The notes under the pieces: generated by a model
What the model was told of the DNA's origin: nothing
The model's input: only the letters and a program-made list of their open reading frames with translations
The model's database searches: none
Assembly (NCBI GenBank): GCA_964392365.1
Contig: CAYMPH010000007.1
Coordinates: forward strand, 124,001 to 188,000
DNA length: 64,000 nucleotides
Reading direction: 5' to 3'
Origin: CAYMPH01 sp964392365
Lineage (GTDB): Bacteria > Spirochaetota > UBA4802 > UBA5550
Shown here: positions 24,226 to 33,516 of the stretch, one piece after another
Position numbering within the stretch: the first letter of the stretch is position 1
Layout: the number at the start of each line of letters is the position of its first letter
Made by a program: the position numbers and the translations under genes

Positions 24226-25684
24226 TCTTTGCCTCCAGTGTTCTTATATTTTTTAATGAATCAAAAAGCGCGCCCAGTTTATTCTCGACTTCACGGTATT
24301 CTTTATCCGGCACGCTGTCGTAAACAATTCCAGCACCTGCGCGTATGACTGTTGATTCTTTTGTTACAAGAGCGCTTCGAATGATTATACATGTATCGAG
24401 ATCCTGACTGTATGAAAAGTATCCTGCGCATCCTGCGTAAAATCCGCGTGGAGTTTTTTCATACTGATCAATCAGTTCCATCGCACGTACCTTTGGCGCG
24501 CCCGAAACTGTTCCTGCCGGAAATGTACTGCAGAAAAGCTTCATCGGCTCAACACCGGCAGAAAGATTCCCCTGCACTTCTGATACAATATGGACCAGGT
24601 GCGAGTAAACCTCCGCCTGAAACGATGATATGACCTTAACTGAATCATAACCGCAGCCTGTATAAATATCGTTACGTGCAAGATCAAGCAGCATCAGATG
24701 CTCTGCTTTTTCCTTAGGATCGTTCAGAAGCTTTTCCTTGACTGCTTCAATATTGCCGTTTTCCAGGCGGTATGTACCGGCGATCGGCTTAAGCACTGCA
24801 ACACCGTCAGTGATTTTCAGGTGAACTTCAGGCGATGTTCCAAGCAGCACATCATCGCCGAATTTCAGATAGAACATATAGGGTGATGGATTTATATTGC
24901 GGATGCTTCGATAAAGATTTACCGGATTGATTTTACACTTCACTTCATAACGGTTTGAAAGAACAACCTGTATACCTTCGCCGTTTTCTATTTCCCTTTT
25001 CAGAAAGTTAACAGTTTCTGTATATTCATCCTGCCTGAAATCTACAATCTGCTGAAAACTTTCATCTGATTTATCAAGATTGTTATTCAAATTCTGTATT
25101 TCACATGCCATTTCAAGCGATCGTTTTGATGCCTTTTCATAAGCTTTCTGAAGATCATCCTTTGTTTCAACTGATACAGCTGCAAAAAGTTTTCCCATGT
25201 GATTATCAAATACATAGAACTCATTTACTTTCATATATGCCATGATAGTCTGTTTGGCGTCCTCTTTGATTTCTCTTCTGAGCACACCCATATAATTAAC
25301 CATGTCATATCCCATAAAACCGACATAGCCGCCGCAGAAATTTCCAAGAGCTTCCTGTCTGTGGGATGTTTCTTTGCTGAGAATATGAGTCATATATTCA
25401 ATGGGGTTCTGATCTATAGTTTTCTTTTCACCATTGGATTTCTCCTGTGTAAGGATTCCGTTTTTAAAAGTTATTATTTCCTCAGGATTTAATCCGAAAA
25501 AAGTATATCTCGAGAAGCTTTTATCCAGATTCGCGCTTTCAAGCAGGAAAAGATTTCCTGCACCGGCGTTGTTATTCAGCAGCGCAACAGGCGTTACAAG
25601 GTCACCGGATATTTCACGGTAAACCACCACGCGTCCGTGATCACGGGCAAGATCTCTGAATTTGTTATATTCCGGTATAATCAT
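24209..25684 (-). CDS. trpE: Anthranilate synthase component I
   Basis: This encodes 491 residues. The chorismate-binding domain includes L-K-P-I-A-G-T-Y-R, where Ala marks TrpE and excludes PabB (which has Lys there), then L-D-L-A-R-N-D, F-P-A-G-T-V-S-G-A-P-K and the final R-A-G-A-G-I-V. It makes anthranilate from chorismate using ammonia from TrpG. The start has aaggag. It is the first gene of the operon, about 80 bases downstream of the candidate -35 box at 25768-25763. No leader peptide or attenuator fits in the space. Confidence 0.95.
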   Translation of the reverse strand: MIIPEYNKFRDLARDHGRVVVYREISGDLVTPVALLNNNAGAGNLFLLESANLDKSFSRYTFFGLNPEEIITFKNGILTQEKSNGEKKTIDQNPIEYMTHILSKETSHRQEALGNFCGGYVGFMGYDMVNYMGVLRREIKEDAKQTIMAYMKVNEFYVFDNHMGKLFAAVSVETKDDLQKAYEKASKRSLEMACEIQNLNNNLDKSDESFQQIVDFRQDEYTETVNFLKREIENGEGIQVVLSNRYEVKCKINPVNLYRSIRNINPSPYMFYLKFGDDVLLGTSPEVHLKITDGVAVLKPIAGTYRLENGNIEAVKEKLLNDPKEKAEHLMLLDLARNDIYTGCGYDSVKVISSFQAEVYSHLVHIVSEVQGNLSAGVEPMKLFCSTFPAGTVSGAPKVRAMELIDQYEKTPRGFYAGCAGYFSYSQDLDTCIIIRSALVTKESTVIRAGAGIVYDSVPDKEYREVENKLGALFDSLKNIRTLEAKNVFAG

Positions 25685-25715
25685 ACTTTTCTCCTTTCAT
25701 GCAGCAGGCAAAACT

Positions 25716-25768
25716 GTTTCTATAAATAGAAACAGTTACTATTAATAGAAACACCGGTTTTCTGTCAA
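25716..25768 (-). promoter_or_regulatory. trp operon promoter with two tandem 18-bp palindromic operators
   Basis: GTTTCTATAAATAGAAAC (25716-25733) and GTTACTATTAATAGAAAC (25735-25752) are palindromes with arms GTTTCTAT/ATAGAAAC (one mismatch in the second) separated by one base. TTGACA on the minus strand (25768-25763) is the likely -35, and the -10 must fall in the upstream palindrome (for example TATTAA at 25747-25742). A dimeric repressor bound here would block transcription. Size and placement resemble the TrpR operator, but the sequence differs, so the repressor is not identified. Confidence 0.7.
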
Positions 25769-25831
25769 TTTTTTTTTGATTTTTCCGGGAAAAATTTTTA
25801 TACTTTTAATGATTTGATTATAATAGAAGTA

Positions 25832-27649
25832 TTATTGAAGCGAAATCTTTACTACTTTAATTTCCTTCCTTACGGAATTTGTCAGCAAAACTTCATCAGC
25901 ATCTAAAACATCCCCGGCAAAAATGAGTGATTCTTGCACGTTATTTTCATCAATAAATTTCCGCCTGTAGATTCCATCTAGCAGACCGCATTCCAGAGAA
26001 GGAGTAATCCACTTCCCTTTATTCTTAATGAATATATTTGTAAAACTCCCTTCTGTAATCTCATTTTTTTCATTAGAAAAAATCACTTCATCAAATCCGG
26101 AATTTCCGGCTTTTAATAATTCGCTTTCAAATAAATTTCTTTTAGATGTTTTATAATAAATAAATTTATCCTGTGAATTAATTTTCTCGGAAGAAATCAT
26201 TATAGAATATTCTTCGGGAGCCCGGTTTATTTCTGTAATTTCTGAAGAAATTTTCCCGTATTTCCCCAGAATAAGTTTTACTTTATATTTTTTTGAATTA
26301 TCAACCTGACCGGATAATTCATTCAGATACTTTCTGATTCCTGATTTATCAAAACAGAATAAAAAATATTCCGATGCTGTTTCAAGTCTCTGGAGATGCT
26401 CATCAAGTAAAAAAAATTTCCCGTTTTCAAGCAATATGGATTCAAACAGATAAAAAAGCTTTTCCTGTTTCAAAAAGAAATCCGCTTTCAGTAATGTTTC
26501 CTTCTGCTCGTTTTCCGGATCGCTTTCCCAGGTTATACCGCTTCCGGCACACAACCTGCCGCTTTTCAAATCTGAATTATTTTTAAGAAGTTCAATTGTC
26601 CGTATCGCAACATTAAATACAGATATATTTTTCAGAATAATTCCGATAGCTCCTGTATAAAGCCCCCGCTTATAACCTTCCAGTTCATTTATAATTTCCA
26701 TTGTTCTTTTTTTCGGAGCGCCGGTTATGGAGCCGCAGGGGAAAATATTTTCAAAAACTTCCGGAACTGTTATCCCGCTACGAAGCTCTCCATTTATTTC
26801 AGATACCATCTGGAAAACTGTTTCGTACTTCTCTATATCAAAGAGCTTCGCAACTTCAATGCTGCCGGCATCGCATATTTTTCCAAGATCATTGCGCATG
26901 AGATCAACTATCATGACATTCTCAGCCCTGTTCTTTTCGCTTGATTGAAGAATTTTAAAATTATCTGAATCTGAAATTTTATTAACTCCTCTTTTAATTG
27001 TTCCTTTCATTGGTTTTACAGAAATTTTCCTGTTTTCAATTTTAAAAAACAGCTCAGGCGATGATGATAAAATTAATTTTTCATCAAGATTAATAAAACT
27101 TGAAAATTCAGCTGACTGATTAAAAAGCATGGACTGAAACAACGCCTCAGGCGAACCGGAGAAATCGAAGCTGCATTCTTCAGTATAATTCACCTGATAA
27201 GAATCACCTTCTTCAATAAAATTTTTTATACGGGAAATATCTTTATAAAACTTTTCTTCAGTAATGGAGCGATTTATTTTTTCAATGGAATATTTATCCT
27301 GAGATTCAGAAGTAAAATTAAAAACCAGATCACCTGATTCAAATTCCTCAACATCCTCAGGTTTAAAAAAAACATAGGTGATGATAGTATCATCTGCTAA
27401 ACCTGAATTTATATTTTCAAAAATAAAACCTGCTTCATAATTATATATTGCGTAAGCAGAATAACCCTGCAGCAGCAATTCCCCTGCTTCTTTTATTTTA
27501 TTTTTATAATCCTGAAATGAAATATTTATTACACAAAAGGGATTACAGAAAAAATATGACTTCGCATCTTCGTATATGGGCGGAGTAATAAACAATGCGG
27601 AATATTTTTCATACAATGCTTTACTCAGCAATTCATCTATTGATTTCAT
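25832..27649 (-). CDS. pabBC: Fused aminodeoxychorismate synthase component I and aminodeoxychorismate lyase (PabB-PabC)
   Basis: This encodes 605 residues. Residues 1-350 are a chorismate-binding domain; K-P-M-K-G-T with Lys marks PabB rather than TrpE. I-V-D-L-M-R-N-D and F-P-C-G-S-I-T-G-A-P-K follow. Residues 370-605 are a class IV aminotransferase fold with the PLP lysine in Y-Y-K-T-S-K-R and E-I-T-E-G-S-F-T-N-I-F. The product makes p-aminobenzoate for folate from chorismate, with PabA supplying ammonia. It starts four bases inside the end of pabA. Such PabB-PabC fusions are known in several phyla. Confidence 0.93.
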   Translation of the reverse strand: MKSIDELLSKALYEKYSALFITPPIYEDAKSYFFCNPFCVINISFQDYKNKIKEAGELLLQGYSAYAIYNYEAGFIFENINSGLADDTIITYVFFKPEDVEEFESGDLVFNFTSESQDKYSIEKINRSITEEKFYKDISRIKNFIEEGDSYQVNYTEECSFDFSGSPEALFQSMLFNQSAEFSSFINLDEKLILSSSPELFFKIENRKISVKPMKGTIKRGVNKISDSDNFKILQSSEKNRAENVMIVDLMRNDLGKICDAGSIEVAKLFDIEKYETVFQMVSEINGELRSGITVPEVFENIFPCGSITGAPKKRTMEIINELEGYKRGLYTGAIGIILKNISVFNVAIRTIELLKNNSDLKSGRLCAGSGITWESDPENEQKETLLKADFFLKQEKLFYLFESILLENGKFFLLDEHLQRLETASEYFLFCFDKSGIRKYLNELSGQVDNSKKYKVKLILGKYGKISSEITEINRAPEEYSIMISSEKINSQDKFIYYKTSKRNLFESELLKAGNSGFDEVIFSNEKNEITEGSFTNIFIKNKGKWITPSLECGLLDGIYRRKFIDENNVQESLIFAGDVLDADEVLLTNSVRKEIKVVKISLQ

Positions 27650-28224
27650 TTAAAATCCGCACCATACATCCAGTTATATATCAGCCTGCTGCCCTCTTTT
27701 GTTAAAATGGATTCAGGATGGAACTGAACACCATAAATGTCATGCTCCCTGTGTTTAACAGCCATTATTATATCCTCATCTATAGAAGCAGTGACTTCAA
27801 GGCTCTCCGGCAATGTTAATGGATCAGCTATCAGTGAATGGTATCTCATGACTGAAAAATTTTCCGGAATGCCTGTGAATATATCCCTTCCTGAATGCTG
27901 AATGATCGAAGTGTATCCATGAACCGGCTTTTCAGCCTTAATGACCTTTCCGCCGAAATATTCATATATCACCTGATGACCGAGACATACCCCCAGAATA
28001 GATTTTTTACCGGAAAAAAATTTTAATGCTGATAGTGACAATTCTGCATTCTCAGGCTTTCCAGGACCCGGAGATATCAGAAGCTTATCAAAAAATAATC
28101 CGGATAATTCTTTTTCAGAGATTGCATCATTTTTAATTACTACAACTTCTTCTCCGCATACTTTTATCAATTGAACTAAATTGTATGTAAAAGAATCGTA
28201 GTTATCAATTATAAGAATTTTCAA
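27646..28224 (-). CDS. pabA: Aminodeoxychorismate synthase glutaminase PabA
   Basis: This encodes 192 residues of a class I glutamine amidotransferase with Cys in G-V-C-L-G-H-Q and the triad end in F-H-P-E-S. The start codon is TTG, supported by aaggaa upstream and the family N-terminus. PabA and TrpG-type proteins can be interchangeable. Here the trp operon has its own fused TrpG, and this gene is coupled to pabBC, so PabA is the sensible name. Confidence 0.9.
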   Translation of the reverse strand: MKILIIDNYDSFTYNLVQLIKVCGEEVVVIKNDAISEKELSGLFFDKLLISPGPGKPENAELSLSALKFFSGKKSILGVCLGHQVIYEYFGGKVIKAEKPVHGYTSIIQHSGRDIFTGIPENFSVMRYHSLIADPLTLPESLEVTASIDEDIIMAVKHREHDIYGVQFHPESILTKEGSRLIYNWMYGADFK

Positions 28225-28423
28225 TAAATTTTTCCTTATCTGCGATTATTCATTTTAAACAGTCTGCAATTATCTTATTCAGATTTATTAAAAATAATTC
28301 TTTATAGCCGAAAACAGCAATAATTTAATCCTGTATAAATTCCAGATATAAAATTATTTATTGAAAAAAAAAGCTTTCATTTTATATTCAGCACTTATTT
28401 AAATAAAAACAGACGGATATAAA

Positions 28424-29287
28424 ATGAAACTTTCAGATCACTATAAAAACAGATTCACCATTTCTTTTGAATTTTTCCCTCCAAAAACTCCGCAGGGAGA
28501 GGAAAATCTGATGAAAGAAATTGCAATTCTTGCAGCATACAAGCCTGCATTTGTCTCTGTAACCTATGGAGCAGGCGGATCAACTCGTTCTAAGACTCTG
28601 CAGATAGCTCTTGATATAAAAGAAAAATACAAGATCGAACCTCTGGTTCATTTCACATGTGTCGGTTCCGGCAGAAAAGATATTGAAGAATATTTAAACG
28701 AAGTTAAAAGCAAGGGCATAGATAATATTCTTGCACTACGCGGGGATCCGCCGGCAGGAGAGACTAAATTCACACCAGCTCCGGATGGATTTTCATATGC
28801 GAATGAATTGATGGCATATATTAAAGAGTTAAATGGATTCACCGTTGCTGTAGCAGGGTATCCGGAATGTCATCCTGAAGCTGTCAATATTGATATAGAC
28901 ACGGATAATTTAAAGAAGAAGGTTGATGAAGGCGCTGAATTTATTTTAACACAGCTGTTTTTTGACAATGAAAAATTTTACAGATTCATGGATATTATCC
29001 GGAAAAAAGGAATAACAATTCCAGTAGTTCCCGGAATTATGCCTATTACAAGTTTTAAGCAGCTTGAAAAAATTACTGAGATGAGTAAAACAACTCATGT
29101 TCCATCAGTTCTGCTTGAAAAACTGAAGCTCTGCCCGCCTGAACAGCTGATTTGCGATGTCGGCATTGAATATACAATAAATCAATGTATAGAATTAAAA
29201 AAATGGGGAGTTCCCGGATTGCATTTATACTCCCTGAATAAATCTGCACCTCTTAAAAGAATTTTAGACGGAATGAATCTGGGGTAA
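28424..29287 (+). CDS. metF: 5,10-methylenetetrahydrofolate reductase
   Basis: This encodes 287 residues of a FAD-containing TIM barrel. F-E-F-F-P-P-K-T at the start carries the catalytic Glu; V-T-Y-G-A-G-G-S-T-R, A-L-R-G-D-P-P and T-Q-L-F-F-D follow in family order. It makes 5-methyl-tetrahydrofolate for methionine synthesis or the methyl branch of C1 metabolism. It is followed three bases later by lepB and is probably co-transcribed with it. Confidence 0.95.
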   Translation: MKLSDHYKNRFTISFEFFPPKTPQGEENLMKEIAILAAYKPAFVSVTYGAGGSTRSKTLQIALDIKEKYKIEPLVHFTCVGSGRKDIEEYLNEVKSKGIDNILALRGDPPAGETKFTPAPDGFSYANELMAYIKELNGFTVAVAGYPECHPEAVNIDIDTDNLKKKVDEGAEFILTQLFFDNEKFYRFMDIIRKKGITIPVVPGIMPITSFKQLEKITEMSKTTHVPSVLLEKLKLCPPEQLICDVGIEYTINQCIELKKWGVPGLHLYSLNKSAPLKRILDGMNLG

Positions 29288-29290
29288 AAT

Positions 29291-29824
29291 ATGGATTACT
29301 GGCATACTTTAAAAAATGACCGCGGGATTTTAAAAAAGACTGCATTTACAATTCTTGGAATTATAATAGGTTTTGCATTTGCAAGATTCTTTTTTACAGC
29401 ATATAAAATTTCAGACGATTCGATGGAACCTGAATTTAAAAAAAATAAAACTGTAATAGTACTTAAACTATTCAGTCCAATCGTCGGTGATGCTGTTTTA
29501 ATAACCAATCCTGCTGATGAAGGCAAAGTTTTACTTAAAAGAATTGCAGCTGCTGAGGATGATGTAATTGAGATAAGATCCAAAAATATTACTATCAATG
29601 GAAAAAATATACAGCCTTATAGAAACAGGAAGAATTCCGACCCGAGAGTATTTCCTGTGAATTTTTCACAGAGAGACAACATGCCGTCTATTAAATTGAA
29701 AAGAAACGAATATTTTCTTCTTGGCGATAATCTTGATATAAGTTTCGACAGCAGGGAATTCGGTCAGGTAAATAAAAAAAATATAATCGGGAAAACAATA
29801 TATACTGTAAATTTTTTCAACTGA
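29291..29824 (+). CDS. lepB: Signal peptidase I (S26 family)
   Basis: This encodes 177 residues. One membrane helix (about 17-38) is followed by the catalytic Ser44 in D-D-S-M-E-P and the general-base Lys83 in L-L-K-R-I, then G-D-N and S-x-D-S-R-x-F-G near the end. It removes signal peptides on the outer face of the inner membrane. The length is small, as in single-helix Gram-positive-type enzymes. It may be one of several signal peptidases in the cell. It starts three bases after metF. Confidence 0.9.
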   Translation: MDYWHTLKNDRGILKKTAFTILGIIIGFAFARFFFTAYKISDDSMEPEFKKNKTVIVLKLFSPIVGDAVLITNPADEGKVLLKRIAAAEDDVIEIRSKNITINGKNIQPYRNRKNSDPRVFPVNFSQRDNMPSIKLKRNEYFLLGDNLDISFDSREFGQVNKKNIIGKTIYTVNFFN

Positions 29825-29842
29825 TTTTATAGAAAATCAGTT
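29819..29842. terminator. Compact bidirectional hairpin at the lepB/cNMP-gene junction
   Basis: AACTGATTTT (29819-29828) and AAAATCAGTT (29833-29842) form a perfect 10-bp stem with a 4-base loop. It covers the lepB stop codon and the last codons of the convergent cNMP-binding gene. It may end transcription in both directions, although no long T-run follows. Confidence 0.45.
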
Positions 29843-30340
29843 CTGATCTATTTCATCTACAAGAGCTGAAAAAAGTGTTATTACATCAGTATTAGCCTTT
29901 CTCAGTTTGCCGCTTAACTGTTTTGCAAGATCCCTTGTAATAGCAAGACCTGCCTGAGGATTTTCATTTCCGAATTTAACAAAATCACCTCTTTTAATCA
30001 CAAGGCATTCACAGTTATTTTTTGCTACTACAGAAGCAGATCTTTTGTCATCATCAATTAAAGCCAGCTCCCCTACAAAAATCCCGCCCATGGCTGAACT
30101 CAGCGTGGCAACAGTATATTTTTCATTCTGGAGAGTTTTCTTTAAAATTTCAATTTCTCCATTAAGAATAATAAAAAGTTCATGCCCCTGTTCACCTTCC
30201 TCAATAATGCTCTTGCCTGCATTAAAAGATTTTGTCGTGCAGAAAGTCGATATTTTTCTAATCATATCTTCATCAGAAGCAATTACTTTAAAGAAAGAAA
30301 CTTCTTTCAGTTTTTTCAATATAAGTTCATTATCAGTCAT
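29837..30340 (-). CDS. Cyclic-nucleotide-binding-domain protein
   Basis: This encodes 167 residues forming one cyclic-nucleotide-binding domain (about 15-135), with G-K-S-I-I-E-E-G-E-Q-G-H-E-L-F-I-I-L-N-G at the start of the barrel and F-V-G-E-L-A-L-I-D-D-D-K-R-S-A-S as the phosphate-binding cassette (Glu and Arg-Ser-Ala retained). No helix-turn-helix follows, so it is not a CRP-type regulator. It is likely a stand-alone sensor or regulatory subunit. It is followed by a potassium channel gene on the same strand upstream, but 64 bases apart. Confidence 0.82.
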   Translation of the reverse strand: MTDNELILKKLKEVSFFKVIASDEDMIRKISTFCTTKSFNAGKSIIEEGEQGHELFIILNGEIEILKKTLQNEKYTVATLSSAMGGIFVGELALIDDDKRSASVVAKNNCECLVIKRGDFVKFGNENPQAGLAITRDLAKQLSGKLRKANTDVITLFSALVDEIDQN

Positions 30341-30404
30341 TCACTTAACTCCGCTTTTAAGAATTTTTTAAGGATGCATATTATAAATACAGATTAATAA
30401 TCAT

Positions 30405-31688
30405 TTACACATTCGAATCGCTTATTATATATTTTTCAAGATTCCCCTGTGACATTTTTTTCTTTCTGCCTTCTATTATTATAGCCCTGCTGTAAGGTTT
30501 TAAAATATAATCTGAATCAGGATTTATAATTGGAAGATTAGCAGCAAGGCTCTTAACTACCTTCAGATTATCAACGAGCTTGGAAATATCAGGTGTTTTC
30601 TGTGCAGCCTTGATTGCTTCCTTTTTTCTTGTAAAAAAGTTTCCTGTATTTTCAAGGATTCCGATTAAAATTGATTTATCTTTTTTAACTAAAAATTCTG
30701 AAAGCTCGGAATATTTTTTCCCTATAAATTCTTTAGGAAGTTCCAATGTATTTATAGCAGTCTCAGACTTAACATTCAGCAGCTCAGCAATAACATGAGA
30801 AATTCCGGTTCCGGCTGAAGCATTTGCAATAAGGGTTCTGTTATATTCGCTCGAAAGAATTATCTCATCGCAATTTGACAAAAGATAGCTTTCGAACTTC
30901 GCATCTAATAATTCCGCTGCAATATAAACAGTTTTTGAAATTGATTTGATGGTAAGAATTGCCATAACAGTTCTTGAATCAACCTCCTGAACCGATCCCT
31001 CCACCATTCTGTCAGCAAGCATCAGTACCTTTTTAGCTTCCTTGAGATTAGCTCTGTTTAATACTCTTTCATCTATATAATCTCCGCTGACAAAATTGAT
31101 ATCAGCGTATCTTTTATCTGCTTTTAAATTTTCTATCTGCTCTGGAGATGCCGTGTTAATTAGAACAATTTCCGAGGCACGGTATGACTTATTCTTCTCA
31201 AGAACATTTTCCAGAACCTCCGACATTTCCCTTTTCCATCCGCAAATTATAAAATGATTTTTAAGTTTGAGTTCATTCAATCCTCTACCCTCCTTTAACT
31301 GCTTTTCTATCAGATATGATGCAATATTACCGGTTGAAACACCTGCAAGCACTATACCGAAAAACATAACAAATACGGCTATCACTCTGGCTATAGGTGT
31401 TTTTGGAAAAAAATCACCATATCCTGTTGTAGATGTAGTAACAAATATCCACCAGACCACATCCTGAACAGATCTTAAATTGCTTGAATTACCAGAGTCT
31501 TCAACTTTCTGGCCGTTTTCAATTTTATATACAATATTATCTTTTTCCAGATTATAAACAGCAAAAGTTGCAGCTCCAAAAACTGCGAATGCTGTTAAAA
31601 ACAGTTTAAAAATAAAGCTATACGTGATTTTCCGTATAATTCTTCCTGCATCAGAGAAAATATTTTCTTTAAATTCTTTCAGATTCAT
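30405..31688 (-). CDS. Potassium channel with C-terminal RCK (TrkA-N) domain
   Basis: This encodes 427 residues. Two membrane helices (about 26-46 and 101-125) enclose a pore loop with T-T-G-Y-G-D at residues 87-92, the K+ selectivity filter. From about 145, H-F-I-I-C-G-W begins a Rossmann-type RCK/TrkA-N domain, which in this family gates the pore on binding nucleotides or ions; the dinucleotide loop is degenerate (C-G-W-K-R-E-M). The C-terminal part (280-420) is probably a TrkA-C-like regulatory domain. The cell uses such channels for K+ and membrane-potential control. It resembles MthK/GsuK-type channels. Confidence 0.87.
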   Translation of the reverse strand: MNLKEFKENIFSDAGRIIRKITYSFIFKLFLTAFAVFGAATFAVYNLEKDNIVYKIENGQKVEDSGNSSNLRSVQDVVWWIFVTTSTTGYGDFFPKTPIARVIAVFVMFFGIVLAGVSTGNIASYLIEKQLKEGRGLNELKLKNHFIICGWKREMSEVLENVLEKNKSYRASEIVLINTASPEQIENLKADKRYADINFVSGDYIDERVLNRANLKEAKKVLMLADRMVEGSVQEVDSRTVMAILTIKSISKTVYIAAELLDAKFESYLLSNCDEIILSSEYNRTLIANASAGTGISHVIAELLNVKSETAINTLELPKEFIGKKYSELSEFLVKKDKSILIGILENTGNFFTRKKEAIKAAQKTPDISKLVDNLKVVKSLAANLPIINPDSDYILKPYSRAIIIEGRKKKMSQGNLEKYIISDSNV

Positions 31689-31877
31689 CCGGTATAATTC
31701 GCCTTTTTATAATATCAGGAAATACAGTTTTCATATTTTTACTCTATATAATATAATCGAAACTATTCCTGATATAATTAAACGTTTTTCGCCAAACCTG
31801 TTTTTATTTATTGACTATTTTCAAAAAAAAGAAATTTATTCAAACTTTACATAAATTTTCAAAAATAAAGAGGCAAT

Positions 31878-32978
31878 ATGTCAGATATAAACAAGGAAAG
31901 ACTAATTTCAACATTCGTTGACCTGGCAAAAATTCCTTCGCCTTCATGGAATGAAGCTCAAATTATTGAATACCTGATAAAAAGATTTAAAAAACTGAAT
32001 GCGGAGATTAAAAAGTTCCCCTGCGGAAATTCTTTCAATCTTTTAGCCAGATTCACAGGCAATCCCGATAAAAAACCGATTCTTCTTTCTGCACACATGG
32101 ACACAGTGGTTCCCTGCGAAAAAGTCACACCCGTAATTAAAAAAGACAGGATAACTTCAGACGGTACATCAGTGCTCGGTGCGGATGATAAAGCAGCAAT
32201 AGCGATCATTCTTGAAGCTCTGCATCATATCATTGAAAACAAGCTGGATCATCCTCCAATAGAAATTCTTTTTTCCTGCGCTGAAGAGATTGGGCTGGAA
32301 GGAATAAAAGGCTTCAACATGAAAGAGCTCAATTCAAAAATGGCTTTCGTATTTGATAATGGAGGACCTGTCGGAAGCGTTATAGTAAAAGCTCCGTATC
32401 ATGAAAAAATTAATATTAAAATCAAAGGAAAAGCAGCTCACGCAGGAATGGCTCCAGAACAGGGAATTAATGCAATTAATATTTTGTCTGAAATTATCAC
32501 AAAACTTCCATCAGGCAGATTGGATCATGAAAGTACAATGAATATCGGCACCATACAGGGCGGAAAGGCTACAAATATAGTAGCTGAATATGCAGAGTGC
32601 AAACTTGAAATTCGGTCAATTAACATCAGCAAACTAAAAAAATTCGATAAGCTTGTAAAAACTGAAGCTATGAAAATTACAAAATCCCGGAAAGGCAGAA
32701 TTACCATAAGTTCTAATCTGGAATATTCCGGATTTATTTTAAAGCCCGGCGAACCTGTTGTTAAAATTGCAGTAAGCTCATTAAAAAAAATCGGCATTGA
32801 AGCTGCAATAACTTCTTCCGGCGGAGGAAGCGATACAAATATTTTCAACAAATCCGGAATAAAAGCCGTGAATCTTTCCTGCGGCATGCAGAAAATTCAT
32901 ACAACAGATGAATTTATTTATATTGCAGATCTTATAAAAGGCACGAGGCTGGTGCTGGCAATAATTGAAACTGTCTGA
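31878..32978 (+). CDS. PepT-like M20-family metallopeptidase
   Basis: This encodes 366 residues. Zinc ligands of the M20 peptidases appear in order: A-H-M-D-T-V (His, with Asp), G-A-D-D-K-A-A (bridging Asp), C-A-E-E-I-G (catalytic and metal Glu), F-D-N-G-G (Asp) and K-I-H-T-T-D-E near the end (His). The dimerisation domain inserts around 180-290. It matches the PepT-like subgroup of tripeptidase-type exopeptidases. It is cytosolic and likely degrades small peptides or amino-acid conjugates. The actual substrate is not clear. Confidence 0.87.
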   Translation: MSDINKERLISTFVDLAKIPSPSWNEAQIIEYLIKRFKKLNAEIKKFPCGNSFNLLARFTGNPDKKPILLSAHMDTVVPCEKVTPVIKKDRITSDGTSVLGADDKAAIAIILEALHHIIENKLDHPPIEILFSCAEEIGLEGIKGFNMKELNSKMAFVFDNGGPVGSVIVKAPYHEKINIKIKGKAAHAGMAPEQGINAINILSEIITKLPSGRLDHESTMNIGTIQGGKATNIVAEYAECKLEIRSINISKLKKFDKLVKTEAMKITKSRKGRITISSNLEYSGFILKPGEPVVKIAVSSLKKIGIEAAITSSGGGSDTNIFNKSGIKAVNLSCGMQKIHTTDEFIYIADLIKGTRLVLAIIETV

Positions 32979-33007
32979 AAATTTTTACCCTTATAAAAAT
33001 TCCGGAT

Positions 33008-33349
33008 TTATATTGTAAATGATTTCAATGCTTCATCTTCACTGTCAAACACTTCAACAATTGAAGATAATTCTATTATACTTGCTACATTTTTAACCGG
33101 ATCACTCAGGCAGCAGAGTTTAATAATTTTATTATTCTTTTTTAAAATATCTCTGGCATTCAAAATAATTCTTATTCCGTTACTTGACATAAACTCTACA
33201 TTTTCCAGATTAAAAATAAAATGGTATTTTTCATTATTATAGAAAATTTTAAAAATATCTACAACAATTTCTTTTGAAAATGAAGAATCCAATCTTCCAT
33301 TAAGATAAATAACAATTACATTGCCGATTTCTTTTGTCTGGAAATTCAT
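33008..33349 (-). CDS. STAS-domain protein (anti-sigma factor antagonist type)
   Basis: This encodes 113 residues, a single STAS domain: V-I-V-I-Y-L-N-G-R-L-D at strands 1-2, and F-M-S-S-N-G-I-R-I-I-L at the phosphorylation loop, with Ser kept but the usual preceding Asp replaced. Such proteins work in partner-switching with RsbW-type kinases. A protein with an RsbW-like ATPase domain is encoded in the same window (59889-60833). Whether they interact is unknown. It is a single gene. Confidence 0.82.
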   Translation of the reverse strand: MNFQTKEIGNVIVIYLNGRLDSSFSKEIVVDIFKIFYNNEKYHFIFNLENVEFMSSNGIRIILNARDILKKNNKIIKLCCLSDPVKNVASIIELSSIVEVFDSEDEALKSFTI

Positions 33350-33485
33350 AAATGTTCTCTTTTTATTTTAATAATAAGAGTAGAAAAATTTTAGTCAATT
33401 ATTATTTAAAAAAAATCCATGAGGAATATCATGGACGGAATATTTGCTATTTTAAAACGGAATACACTAATCAGCCTACCCTACC

Positions 33486-33511
33486 CCTCCCGACAAGGGA
33501 GGGGGGGGGCG
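33486..33511. repeat. GC-rich hairpin with a nine-G run
   Basis: CCCCTCCC (33486-33493) pairs with GGGAGGGG (33499-33506) over loop GACAA and runs into nine consecutive G (33503-33511). It begins six bases past the stop of the FecR gene. No T-tract follows on the minus strand, so it is a weak terminator candidate. It looks more like a scrap of a dispersed GC-rich repeat of the kind found between genes in many bacteria. Confidence 0.4.
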
Positions 33512-33516
33512 TAATC

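Noticed and set aside
25685..25760. trp leader peptide and attenuator
   Set aside because: Only about 30 bases separate the palindromes from trpE; there is no room for a Trp-codon peptide or hairpins.
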